Shown here: positions 18,609 to 25,895 of the stretch, one piece after another
How positions within the stretch are numbered: the stretch's first letter is position 1
Layout of the letters: every line of letters starts with the position of its first letter
Translations under genes and position numbers: made by a program
DNA from: Oceaniovalibus guishaninsula JLT2003
GTDB lineage: Bacteria; Pseudomonadota; Alphaproteobacteria; Rhodobacterales; Rhodobacteraceae
NCBI RefSeq assembly: GCF_000299575.1
Contig: NZ_AMGO01000021.1
Coordinates: 248,001 to 312,000, forward strand
Reading direction: 5' to 3'
Length of the DNA stretch: 64,000 nucleotides
The notes under the pieces: model-generated
What the model was told of the DNA's origin: nothing
What the model saw: the letters and a program-made list of their open reading frames with translations, nothing else
The model's database searches: none

Positions 18609-20039
18609 TCACCAGAACAACCCGCCCGGCGGGTCGGGATAGCAACTGACCCGAAGGTCGGCCGTCATCACCGGCTGCGACAGCGACAGGTTCTCGACCG
18701 CGACGCAGGTTTCGCACCCCGCGTAACTGCGCGAAGACGGGACCGAATTGGCGTCGAAGACCATCCCTTGCGTGGCCGACCACGGATCGTCCGCATCGCC
18801 GCGATTGGCGCCGGATGCCAGATGATCCTGACCGTCCGCCTGTTCCAGCGCCACGCGCGGATGCGCCTCGTCGCCATTGGTCGCGATGGCGTCGTCGATA
18901 TGCCAGATCAGCAACCCCTCGCCGGGAAGTTCGGCATCGAAGCCGGTCTTCTGCCGGTTCTCGATCAGGAAATATTCCTGCCCGCCGGTGCCGTCCTTCC
19001 AGAGGCGGAACACCTCGAACCCCAGCTTGACGTCAGCCATCGTCGCGGGCCCGTTCGCCGTCACGTTGTTGACCGCGACCCACCCCTGGTTGGCCTTGCA
19101 CCATGCCGACGGATGCGCGGGCGTGTCGCCGCCGCCGTTCCACGACCCCCCCGCCATCAGGCACCAGTTGCCGATGCCCGACGAACTGCGGTCGGTATCG
19201 TAAAGGTCCGGGAAGCCGAACAGCAGATGCCCAAGCTCGTGCGCGCAGACACCGAGGCGGGCATCCTCGGGAATGGTCAGATAGGCATAAAGCCGGATGC
19301 CATCGACCCCCAGTGCCGAGCGGAGAACCCATTTATGCGACCAGATGTCGTTGCCCGATCCGGTCTGTTCCGCGCCGCTTCCGGCATGGACCACGACGAA
19401 GGCATCGACGAACCCGTCGCCATCGTTGTCATAAGGCGCCAGCGCCACGTCGGCATCCGCGGCAATGGCGGCATCGCGGGCAAGGTCGCGGGCATTGGGA
19501 ACATGCGTGCCAGTCCCCGAGGTGCCGCCGGCATAAGCGGCCAGCGTCTCCGGCATGGTGTAGGGGCCGGCGACCTCGCCCGTTATGGCGATGGCGCCGT
19601 TCGTCACCTCGGCGAAATATTCGGTGACGGATCCGGTCGGAACGACGCCGGTGGAAAAGAACAGGTCGCGAAAGCGTTGCGCGGCGCCCGGACCGAAGCG
19701 GCGATCGGTGAACTCGGCCAGAACGACGACGACGCGGACGGTGCCGCGCAGGGGCGCGCGGTGCAGGGCGAAGTTGCGGGCGGCCATGGGCGGTGTTCCC
19801 AGCGGCAACTCCGAGCCGGGAACGATCAGACCGTCGTTGAAGCCCACGCGGAACTGTTCGCGCAAGGTGACGCGGTCGCGCATGCCTTCGGGCGCGGTGT
19901 CGCGCAGGCGGGCGATGGCGGCGTCGATTCGGTCCTGCAATGCGGGATCGGGTGCTACGCTGCATCGGTCGAACGGGCCAGTGCAGGTCTGGCCGAAGAT
20001 GTTGTGCCAGTTGGCCAGAAGATCGTTCGCGTCCTGCAT
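18609..20039 (-). CDS. M6-family (immune inhibitor A-like) metalloprotease domain protein
   Basis: A 476-residue zinc metallopeptidase-like protein. The active-site motif is HELGHLLFGFPDLYD, giving the HExxH zinc site and the downstream residues typical of peptidase family M6. Before it lie TRVR-like beta strands (RVVVVLAEFTDRRF), a substrate-cleft segment (SVTEYFAEVTNGAI) and a calcium-like loop DNDGDGFVD. Family members are usually secreted, but no signal peptide is visible here and an in-frame stop lies eight codons upstream of the ATG. Either secretion is non-classical or the gene has lost its leader. It lies between a sugar ABC transporter and the 97-residue gene on the same strand. Confidence 0.8.
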   Translation of the reverse strand: MQDANDLLANWHNIFGQTCTGPFDRCSVAPDPALQDRIDAAIARLRDTAPEGMRDRVTLREQFRVGFNDGLIVPGSELPLGTPPMAARNFALHRAPLRGTVRVVVVLAEFTDRRFGPGAAQRFRDLFFSTGVVPTGSVTEYFAEVTNGAIAITGEVAGPYTMPETLAAYAGGTSGTGTHVPNARDLARDAAIAADADVALAPYDNDGDGFVDAFVVVHAGSGAEQTGSGNDIWSHKWVLRSALGVDGIRLYAYLTIPEDARLGVCAHELGHLLFGFPDLYDTDRSSSGIGNWCLMAGGSWNGGGDTPAHPSAWCKANQGWVAVNNVTANGPATMADVKLGFEVFRLWKDGTGGQEYFLIENRQKTGFDAELPGEGLLIWHIDDAIATNGDEAHPRVALEQADGQDHLASGANRGDADDPWSATQGMVFDANSVPSSRSYAGCETCVAVENLSLSQPVMTADLRVSCYPDPPGGLFW

Positions 20040-20107
20040 GTCCGGCCCCCCTGCGCGCTGTTAGGGCGACGATACCACGATGGGCCGTATGCACCAAGAA
20101 AACCCGG

Positions 20108-21052
20108 CTATTTCACGCCGCTGGCGAAGTTCGACGCCACGAAAAGACGCTGCAACATCAGGAAAACGACGATCACGGGCAGGATCGACACGGCCAGCGC
20201 GGCCTGTTGCAGTGACTTCTGGTCCAGCGTCTGGAAGGCACCCGACAGCAGGTAGATGCCCACCGGCAGGGTCTGAAGGTCGGGCGCGGCGCGGGTCACG
20301 GTCATCGTCCAGATGAATTCATTCCAGTGATAAACGAATGAGAACAGCGTAAGAGTCGCGATGGCCGGTTTGACCAGCGGCAGCATGATCGAGCGGAAGA
20401 TGCGGTATTCGCTGGCCCCGTCCAGACGCGCGGCTTCCAACAGGTCGTCGGGGATGCCGAGGAAGAACTGCCGCATCAGAAAGACGCCATACCACGTCAC
20501 CACGAAGGGCAGGCACAGCGCGGCATAGGTGCCCAGCAACCCCGCGCCGCCCTGTCCCGCAATGTCGTTGCCGCCCATCAGCGGGGCGAAGCGCAGGATG
20601 AAGAAGATGGGAATGATGAACAGGAAGAACGGAAACATCTGCGCGCCGACCACCAGCCGGAACAGCGGCGAGGCACCTGCAAAGCGGTACTTGGCCAGCG
20701 CATATCCTGCCATGGTCGATGTGGCGACCTGGCACGCGGTGATGATGCAGGTCACGATCACCGAATTGGCGAACCATGTCGTCATCGGCAATTCGCGGAA
20801 CACCCGCGCATAGACGCCCCATTGCGGGTCGGATGGAAGATAGCGGGGCGGGTTGGCATAGACATCCGCCGGACCGCGCAGCGCCCCGACGAACATGTCG
20901 GCGAAGGGCAGGATCATCAACGCCGCACCCAGCGCCAGAACGGCATATTTCACGACGCTGCCCGCATGGCGGCGCCAGCGCGGACGGGGGGCGGCGACGC
21001 GCGTGGCAGGGCCGGTCCGCGCGGGATGCGTCACATCGTCGACCGTTGTCAT
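20108..21052 (-). CDS. Carbohydrate ABC transporter permease (MalG-like)
   Basis: A 314-residue inner-membrane permease of the CUT1 sugar transporter type with six predicted helices after a hydrophilic N-terminus. The ATPase-coupling EAA loop reads EAARLDGASEYRIFRSIMLPLVKPA, the MalG-type signature. It follows the partner permease with an ATGA overlap. Substrate cannot be read from sequence; a sugar, polyol or sugar-phosphate is likely. No ATPase gene is nearby, so the transporter must borrow one encoded elsewhere (MsmX/UgpC type). Confidence 0.92.
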   Translation of the reverse strand: MTTVDDVTHPARTGPATRVAAPRPRWRRHAGSVVKYAVLALGAALMILPFADMFVGALRGPADVYANPPRYLPSDPQWGVYARVFRELPMTTWFANSVIVTCIITACQVATSTMAGYALAKYRFAGASPLFRLVVGAQMFPFFLFIIPIFFILRFAPLMGGNDIAGQGGAGLLGTYAALCLPFVVTWYGVFLMRQFFLGIPDDLLEAARLDGASEYRIFRSIMLPLVKPAIATLTLFSFVYHWNEFIWTMTVTRAAPDLQTLPVGIYLLSGAFQTLDQKSLQQAALAVSILPVIVVFLMLQRLFVASNFASGVK

Positions 21053-21936
21053 GTCCGGCGTTCCCGTTCCCGCAGGGCGCGGAACTGCAGCAGCGACAGA
21101 ACCCCGATGATGACGAACAGGATCAACGCCCCTGCCGAAGCGCGGCCCATGCGAAGATCCTCGAACGCCATCGTGTAGGTGTAAAGCGCCGTCACCTCGG
21201 TCGCGCCGCGCGGGCCGCCGCCGGTCATGGCGAGGATCAGCGCGAAGAACCCCATTCCGGTAATGAAGCTGGTGATCGTCACGAAGATGAAGGCCGGCCG
21301 GATCATCGGCAGCGTCACGGATCGCAAGGTGCGCCATGCGCCCGCGCCGTCCAGCGTGGCCGCATCGTAGATTTCGCTGTCCACCGCTTCCAGCGCGGCC
21401 GAAAAGACCAGCATGTTCTTGCCGGCGTCATACCAGATCATCACCAGCACCACCGACACCATTGCCATGACCGGATCGGTCAGCCAGTCCGGCCCCCGCA
21501 ACCCCGTCAGCCCCAGCGCCCGGTTGATGATGCCGTAACGGTCGTCCAGCACGAATTGCCACAGATAGGCGATGGCGACGATATTGGTCAGTTGCGGCAA
21601 ATAGTAGATCGACCGCCACACCGCCTTGCCGCGCGACCGGCTGAAGACGAAGGCCAGCCCCAGCGACAGCGGCACGCCCAGCGCAACGAAACCGAAGGCG
21701 AAGACGAAGGTATTGCCGACACTGCGCCAGAACGCGTCGTCGCGCGTCAGCAGGTATTCGAACTGCTTCAACCCGACCCAGCTTGGCGTGCCCAGCGGGT
21801 TCCAGCGCGTGAAGGACAGGTAGACCGAGAACCCCAGCGGCACGACGAAGAAGATCAGTGCGAACGCGATCAGCGGTGACACGAAAACCCAAGGCGCCGC
21901 GCCGCCGCCGCCCGGATCGAAGTCGCGCGATCGCAT
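21049..21936 (-). CDS. Carbohydrate ABC transporter permease (MalF-like)
   Basis: A 295-residue CUT1 permease with six predicted helices, the MalF-like partner of the next gene. Visible features are the first helix VSPLIAFALIFFVVPLGFSVYLSF, the typical WVGLKQFEYLLT segment, and an EAA loop DAATLDGAGAWRTLRSVTLPMIRPA. It starts 15 bases after the substrate-binding protein gene ends and overlaps the second permease by ATGA, so the three form one operon. Confidence 0.92.
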   Translation of the reverse strand: MRSRDFDPGGGGAAPWVFVSPLIAFALIFFVVPLGFSVYLSFTRWNPLGTPSWVGLKQFEYLLTRDDAFWRSVGNTFVFAFGFVALGVPLSLGLAFVFSRSRGKAVWRSIYYLPQLTNIVAIAYLWQFVLDDRYGIINRALGLTGLRGPDWLTDPVMAMVSVVLVMIWYDAGKNMLVFSAALEAVDSEIYDAATLDGAGAWRTLRSVTLPMIRPAFIFVTITSFITGMGFFALILAMTGGGPRGATEVTALYTYTMAFEDLRMGRASAGALILFVIIGVLSLLQFRALRERERRT

Positions 21937-21951
21937 CGCCTGGCCCGCGCG

Positions 21952-23205
21952 CTAGTAGAACTCGAACAGGATATCCTCGACCTCGCGGTCCAGATCCTCC
22001 AGCGCGGCCTCGGAACTCGCTTCGCCCGCCATCGCCCGCTCGAATGCCTGAGCCATCAACCCCTCGATCTCGCTGGCCTGCATGACGTTGGGTTGGCTAA
22101 TCGCACGACCGTCCTCGAGTGCCGCGACGAAGGGCGCGGTGAAGGCGTCGGGTGCCTCGCCCGCAGCATTGTCGGCCGTGCTGGCGGTCAGCGCGCCGAG
22201 CTGGCCCAGCATCTCGCCCATGCAGGACAAGCCGCCATCGCGGGGCGTGTTGAGGTGTTCGACCAGCGCCCATGCCGCGTCCTTGCGGTCGCTGCCGCTG
22301 TCCACACCCATGAAAAAGGCGTATTGCAGCGTCCGCCAGTCGTCGCCCATCGGGATCTGGCTGACCGCCACATCCTCGTCGAACCGGTCGCCGAAGCCCG
22401 CCCGGATCTCGCTTTCCAGCCAGTTCGCCATGACGATCATGCCGATGCCGCCCGCCGGAAAGTCGTAGGCATCGACGCTGAGGTCCGCGATTCCGTCGCG
22501 CACCAGTCCGGCCTCGCGCTCGAGCGCGGCGAGGGCCTCGGGGCTGTCGAACAGCGCCTCGGAACGGTCGTCCGAGTAAACCTTGCCGCCTTCGGAATAG
22601 AGCAACGCATAGAAGGGATGCACCAGCCCCGCCCCGGACGAGCTTTGACCGAAGGCGAAACCGGCGGTTTCGGTGCGGCCCTGCGCGTTGCGTGTGGCCA
22701 CGGCCTGCGCCACCTCGCGCAAGCCGTCCCATGTCGTCGGCGGCGCGTCGAACCCCGCCTCGCGCAGCAGGGCCATGTTCGACACCAGCATGTAGACGCT
22801 CACCTCGGTCGGGACGCCCCAGAGCGTGCCGTCGATGGTGGCGGCGTCCACCGTTCCGGTGGAATAACCGTCGCGCACGAAACCGGCCAGATCGTCGGGC
22901 ACCGGATCCAGAACGCCGTTATCGACCATCTGCGCCGCCCAGATCGAATAGACGTTGTAGATGTCGGGCGCCTGCCCGGCCAGCCGCCCGGTCAGCACGG
23001 TTTGCAGATAGTCGCCATAGGTGATCTGCCGGTATTCGGCCCCGATGCCATCGACGTCGTAATCCTCGAGGCAGGCGATCAGCGGCGCGGCCTGTTCCTG
23101 GGTATAGTGCATTGCCACTGTCAGCGGCGCATCATCGGCATGGGCCGGGATGGCGGCACCCAGCATCGCGGCAATGGCAAGCGGGGCTGTCGTTTGATTG
23201 AACAT
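21952..23205 (-). CDS. Carbohydrate ABC transporter substrate-binding protein
   Basis: A 417-residue periplasmic binding protein of the extracellular family 1 (CUT1). The signal peptide is MFNQTTAPLAIAAMLGAAIPAHA. The body shows typical features such as YGDYLQTVLTGRLAGQAPDIYN, the hinge-region TLWGVPTEVSVYMLVSN, and WEND-like MANWLESEI. The frame is open upstream, but the ATG at 23205 has GGAG 7 bases ahead and gives a correct signal peptide. It leads the operon with the two permeases. The ligand is unknown. Confidence 0.9.
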   Translation of the reverse strand: MFNQTTAPLAIAAMLGAAIPAHADDAPLTVAMHYTQEQAAPLIACLEDYDVDGIGAEYRQITYGDYLQTVLTGRLAGQAPDIYNVYSIWAAQMVDNGVLDPVPDDLAGFVRDGYSTGTVDAATIDGTLWGVPTEVSVYMLVSNMALLREAGFDAPPTTWDGLREVAQAVATRNAQGRTETAGFAFGQSSSGAGLVHPFYALLYSEGGKVYSDDRSEALFDSPEALAALEREAGLVRDGIADLSVDAYDFPAGGIGMIVMANWLESEIRAGFGDRFDEDVAVSQIPMGDDWRTLQYAFFMGVDSGSDRKDAAWALVEHLNTPRDGGLSCMGEMLGQLGALTASTADNAAGEAPDAFTAPFVAALEDGRAISQPNVMQASEIEGLMAQAFERAMAGEASSEAALEDLDREVEDILFEFY

Positions 23206-23302
23206 TCGTTCGCTCCGGTTGGTCGCAGAAGGACCGGCCTGAGACGGCCGTGGTCGAGGATCACCTAGACCCGTCCGCCACACCGTCGAGAACGATTTTG
23301 TC

Positions 23303-23327
23303 GCACCCGCCGGCGAAGGGCGGGTGC
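23303..23327 (-). terminator. Hairpin after choX, possible terminator
   Basis: A 9-bp perfect stem (GCACCCGCC/GGCGGGTGC, 7-base loop) begins 9 bases after the choX stop codon. No U-tract follows on the minus strand, so it may be a 3'-end stabiliser or a weak terminator. It separates choX from the downstream sugar transporter operon. Confidence 0.45.
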
Positions 23328-23335
23328 GGTGCGCG

Positions 23336-24265
23336 TCAGATGCCCAGCGCCTGCCTGACCGCGTCGAGGCCCGGCCCGCCATCGGCCGTGGTCACGCCGT
23401 CCAGCCAGCCGTCCAGCACGCCGGGATTGGCCGCGAGCCACTGGCGCGCTGCGGCGGCGGGCATCATGCCGTCGTCGGTAATGCTGCCCATGATCGTGTT
23501 TTCCATGTCCAGCGTGAAGTCGAGCTGTTCCAGAAGCCGCGCAGCATTGGGGCAATCGTCGCTGAACCCGGCGCGGGTCACGGTGTTGACGACGCCCTCG
23601 CCGCCGAAGAAATCCTTGCCTCCTTCCAGATATTCGATGTCGAAGTTGGCGTTCATCGGATGCGGCGCCCAGCCGAGGAAGACGATGGGTTCGTTGCGGG
23701 ACACGGCGCGGCGGACCTCGCCCAGCATCCCCTGTTCGGAGCTTTCGCGCACCTTGAACGCGCCCATGCCGTGCGCGTCCTTCTCGGTCAGGCCGATGAG
23801 ATAGGCGTTGCCCAGATTGCCCGGCTCGATCCCGTAGATCGTCCCGTCCAGATCGTCGGCGAAGGCCGCCAGGTCGTCATAGGTCTTCAGCCCGGCATCG
23901 TAGGTATAAACGGGCACGGCGAGGTTGTAGATCGTGCCGGTCAGGTTCTCGTTCACCGTTTCGATGGTGCCTTCGTCCAGATAGGGCTGGATCGCACCGG
24001 CCTGCGTGGGCATCCAGTTGCCCAGGAACACGTCCGTATCCCCCGAGGCGAGCGAGGCGAAGGTGACGGGGACGGACAGCACGTCGACGTTCACGTCATA
24101 GCCGAGCGCCGTGAAGATTTCGTTGGCGATGGCGGTCGTGGCGGTGATGTCGGTCCAGCCGACATCCGAAAAGGCGATCTCGTCGCACTGGGCCTGCGCC
24201 AGCGCCATGCCGGACGCGACGATGCCGCCCGCCAGAACGGCTGCAAAGGTTCTTTGGTGGGTCAT
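23336..24265 (-). CDS. choX: Choline ABC transporter substrate-binding protein ChoX
   Basis: A 309-residue periplasmic binding protein of the ChoX/ProX (OpuAC) type. A signal peptide (MTHQRTFAAVLAGGIVASGMALAQA) is followed by CDEIAFSDVGWTDITATTAIA, characteristic of ChoX, where the conserved tryptophan belongs to the aromatic box for the quaternary amine. Other aromatic-box candidates lie in LGNWMPT and LGWAPHPMN. It captures choline (acetylcholine or betaine possible) for a high-affinity transporter; the membrane and ATPase genes are not in this window. It is divergent from the choline sulfatase gene, and a BetI-like operator lies between them. Confidence 0.9.
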   Translation of the reverse strand: MTHQRTFAAVLAGGIVASGMALAQAQCDEIAFSDVGWTDITATTAIANEIFTALGYDVNVDVLSVPVTFASLASGDTDVFLGNWMPTQAGAIQPYLDEGTIETVNENLTGTIYNLAVPVYTYDAGLKTYDDLAAFADDLDGTIYGIEPGNLGNAYLIGLTEKDAHGMGAFKVRESSEQGMLGEVRRAVSRNEPIVFLGWAPHPMNANFDIEYLEGGKDFFGGEGVVNTVTRAGFSDDCPNAARLLEQLDFTLDMENTIMGSITDDGMMPAAAARQWLAANPGVLDGWLDGVTTADGGPGLDAVRQALGI

Positions 24266-24290
24266 GGGGTCAGCTCCGGATCGGAAAAGC

Positions 24291-24309
24291 GATTGAAGGG
24301 TTCAGTAAA
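24291..24309. promoter_or_regulatory. Putative BetI operator between choX and betC
   Basis: The sequence GATTGAAGGGTTCAGTAAA holds an imperfect inverted repeat (ATTGAA, three bases, TTCAGT). It resembles the BetI-box pattern around TTGATTGGACGTTCAAT described for bet genes in other proteobacteria, as I recall it. Its position between two divergent choline genes fits a choline-responsive repressor site. No betI gene is in the window. The repeat is seen directly; the regulator is inferred. Confidence 0.4.
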
Positions 24310-24352
24310 GACCAGTTAGGCAATCGTGACAACATGCAGGTCCGGGGGGCAG

Positions 24353-25861
24353 ATGACGAAGCCGAACATCCTTGTGCTGATGGTCGATCAGCTGAACGGC
24401 ACCTTCTTTCCAGACGGGCCGGCCGACTGGCTGCATGTTTCGAACCTTGCCGCGCTGGCCGCGCGGTCGGTGCGGTTCCGCAACGCCTATACCGGATCGC
24501 CGCTATGCGCGCCGGGGCGGGCGGCGTTCATGTCGGGCGCGCTGCCGTCGCGCACCGGCGTCTACGACAACGCGGCCGAATTCGGATCCGACCTGCCGAC
24601 CTATGCCCATTTCCTGCGGCGCGCGGGATACCAGACCTGTCTGTCGGGCAAGATGCACTTTGTCGGGCCGGACCAGCTTCACGGGTTCGAGGAACGACTG
24701 ACGACCGACATCTATCCCGCCGATTTCGGCTGGACGCCCGATTACCGCAAGCCGGGCGAACGCATCGACTGGTGGTATCACAATCTGGGGTCGGTGACGG
24801 GGGCCGGCGTGGCCGAGATCACCAACCAGATGGAATACGACGACGAGGTCGCGCATCATGCCGTCGCCAAGATCTACGATCTGTCACGCGGTCACGATCC
24901 GCGGCCCTGGGCGCTGACCGTCAGCTTCACCCATCCGCACGATCCCTATGTCGCGCGACGGCGGTTCTGGGATCTCTATGCCGATTGCGACCACCTGCTG
25001 CCCGAGGTGCCCGCCATCCCCTACAGCGATCAGGACGCGCATTCGCGGCGGCTGTTCGATGCAAACGACTGGACGCGTTTCGACATCGGCGACGACGAGA
25101 TCCGCCGCGCGCGGCGCGGCTATTTCGCCAACCTGTCCTATATCGACGAAAAGATCGGCGAGATCCTCGCCACCCTGAAGGCAACCCGGCAGGAGGCGAT
25201 CGTGGTCTTTCTGTCCGATCACGGCGACATGCTGGGCGAGCGGGGACTGTGGTTCAAGATGAGCTTCCGCGAAGGATCGGCGCGCGTTCCGCTGATGATC
25301 GCCGCGCCGGGGTTGACGCCCATGCGGATCGACGCGCCCGTCTCGACCATCGACGTGACGCCGACGTTGTGCGATCTGGCCGGTGTTTCCATGATGGATG
25401 TGGAGCCGTGGATCGACGGCCGGTCGCTGGTCCCGACCGCGGAAGGACAGGCGCGCGGGGCGCCCGTCGCGATGGAATACGCCGCCGAAGGGTCCGAGGC
25501 GCCGATGGTCGCGCTGCGGCAGGGGCGCTGGAAATACACGCGCTGCGCCCTCGATCCCGAACAGCTTTTCGACCTCGATGCCGACCCGCACGAGATGACG
25601 AACCTTGCCGCCGATCCCGACCATGCCGAGACGTTGGCGCGATTTCGCGGCATGGCGGACGACAGGTGGGATCTGGACCGTTTCGATGCCGATGTGCGCC
25701 GCAGCCAGGCGCGGCGGCTGGTCGTCTATGAAGGGCTGCGCAAGGGCGGGTATTACCCTTGGGATTTCCAGCCGCTGCGCAAGGCGTCGGAACGATACAT
25801 GCGCAACCACATGGACCTGAACGTGCTGGAGGAATCGCAGCGCTTCCCGCGCGGCGAATAG
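24353..25861 (+). CDS. betC: Choline-sulfatase
   Basis: A 502-residue type I sulfatase that hydrolyses choline O-sulfate to choline and sulfate, feeding glycine betaine synthesis or catabolism; cytoplasmic, as no signal peptide is present. The N-terminal metal site is [12 protein letters not shown]. The formylglycine motif is CAPGR (C52, P54, R56), whose cysteine is converted to formylglycine. [12 protein letters not shown] is the second metal-binding region. The C-terminal YYPWDFQP and YMRNHMDLN segments are typical of choline sulfatases and absent from generic sulfatases. The start at 24353 leaves nine upstream codons unused because [10 protein letters not shown] matches the family. Divergent from choX. 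Confidence 0.95.
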   Translation: MTKPNILVLMVDQLNGTFFPDGPADWLHVSNLAALAARSVRFRNAYTGSPLCAPGRAAFMSGALPSRTGVYDNAAEFGSDLPTYAHFLRRAGYQTCLSGKMHFVGPDQLHGFEERLTTDIYPADFGWTPDYRKPGERIDWWYHNLGSVTGAGVAEITNQMEYDDEVAHHAVAKIYDLSRGHDPRPWALTVSFTHPHDPYVARRRFWDLYADCDHLLPEVPAIPYSDQDAHSRRLFDANDWTRFDIGDDEIRRARRGYFANLSYIDEKIGEILATLKATRQEAIVVFLSDHGDMLGERGLWFKMSFREGSARVPLMIAAPGLTPMRIDAPVSTIDVTPTLCDLAGVSMMDVEPWIDGRSLVPTAEGQARGAPVAMEYAAEGSEAPMVALRQGRWKYTRCALDPEQLFDLDADPHEMTNLAADPDHAETLARFRGMADDRWDLDRFDADVRRSQARRLVVYEGLRKGGYYPWDFQPLRKASERYMRNHMDLNVLEESQRFPRGE

Positions 25862-25888
25862 GCGCCCGGCCCCGGCGGGACGGGCGCC
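25861..25888. terminator. Shared hairpin between convergent betC and secA
   Basis: An 8-bp perfect stem GGCGCCCG/CGGGCGCC with a 12-base GC-rich loop begins at the last base of the betC stop codon and ends 8 bases before the secA stop. It can form in either transcript. There is no T-run on either side, so its role as a terminator is a reasonable guess only. Confidence 0.45.
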
Positions 25889-25895
25889 CGGTGGG

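Noticed and set aside
22093-23268. A 391-codon plus-strand frame opposite the sugar-binding protein gene
   Set aside because: The minus strand has a signal peptide and family motifs; this is a shadow frame.
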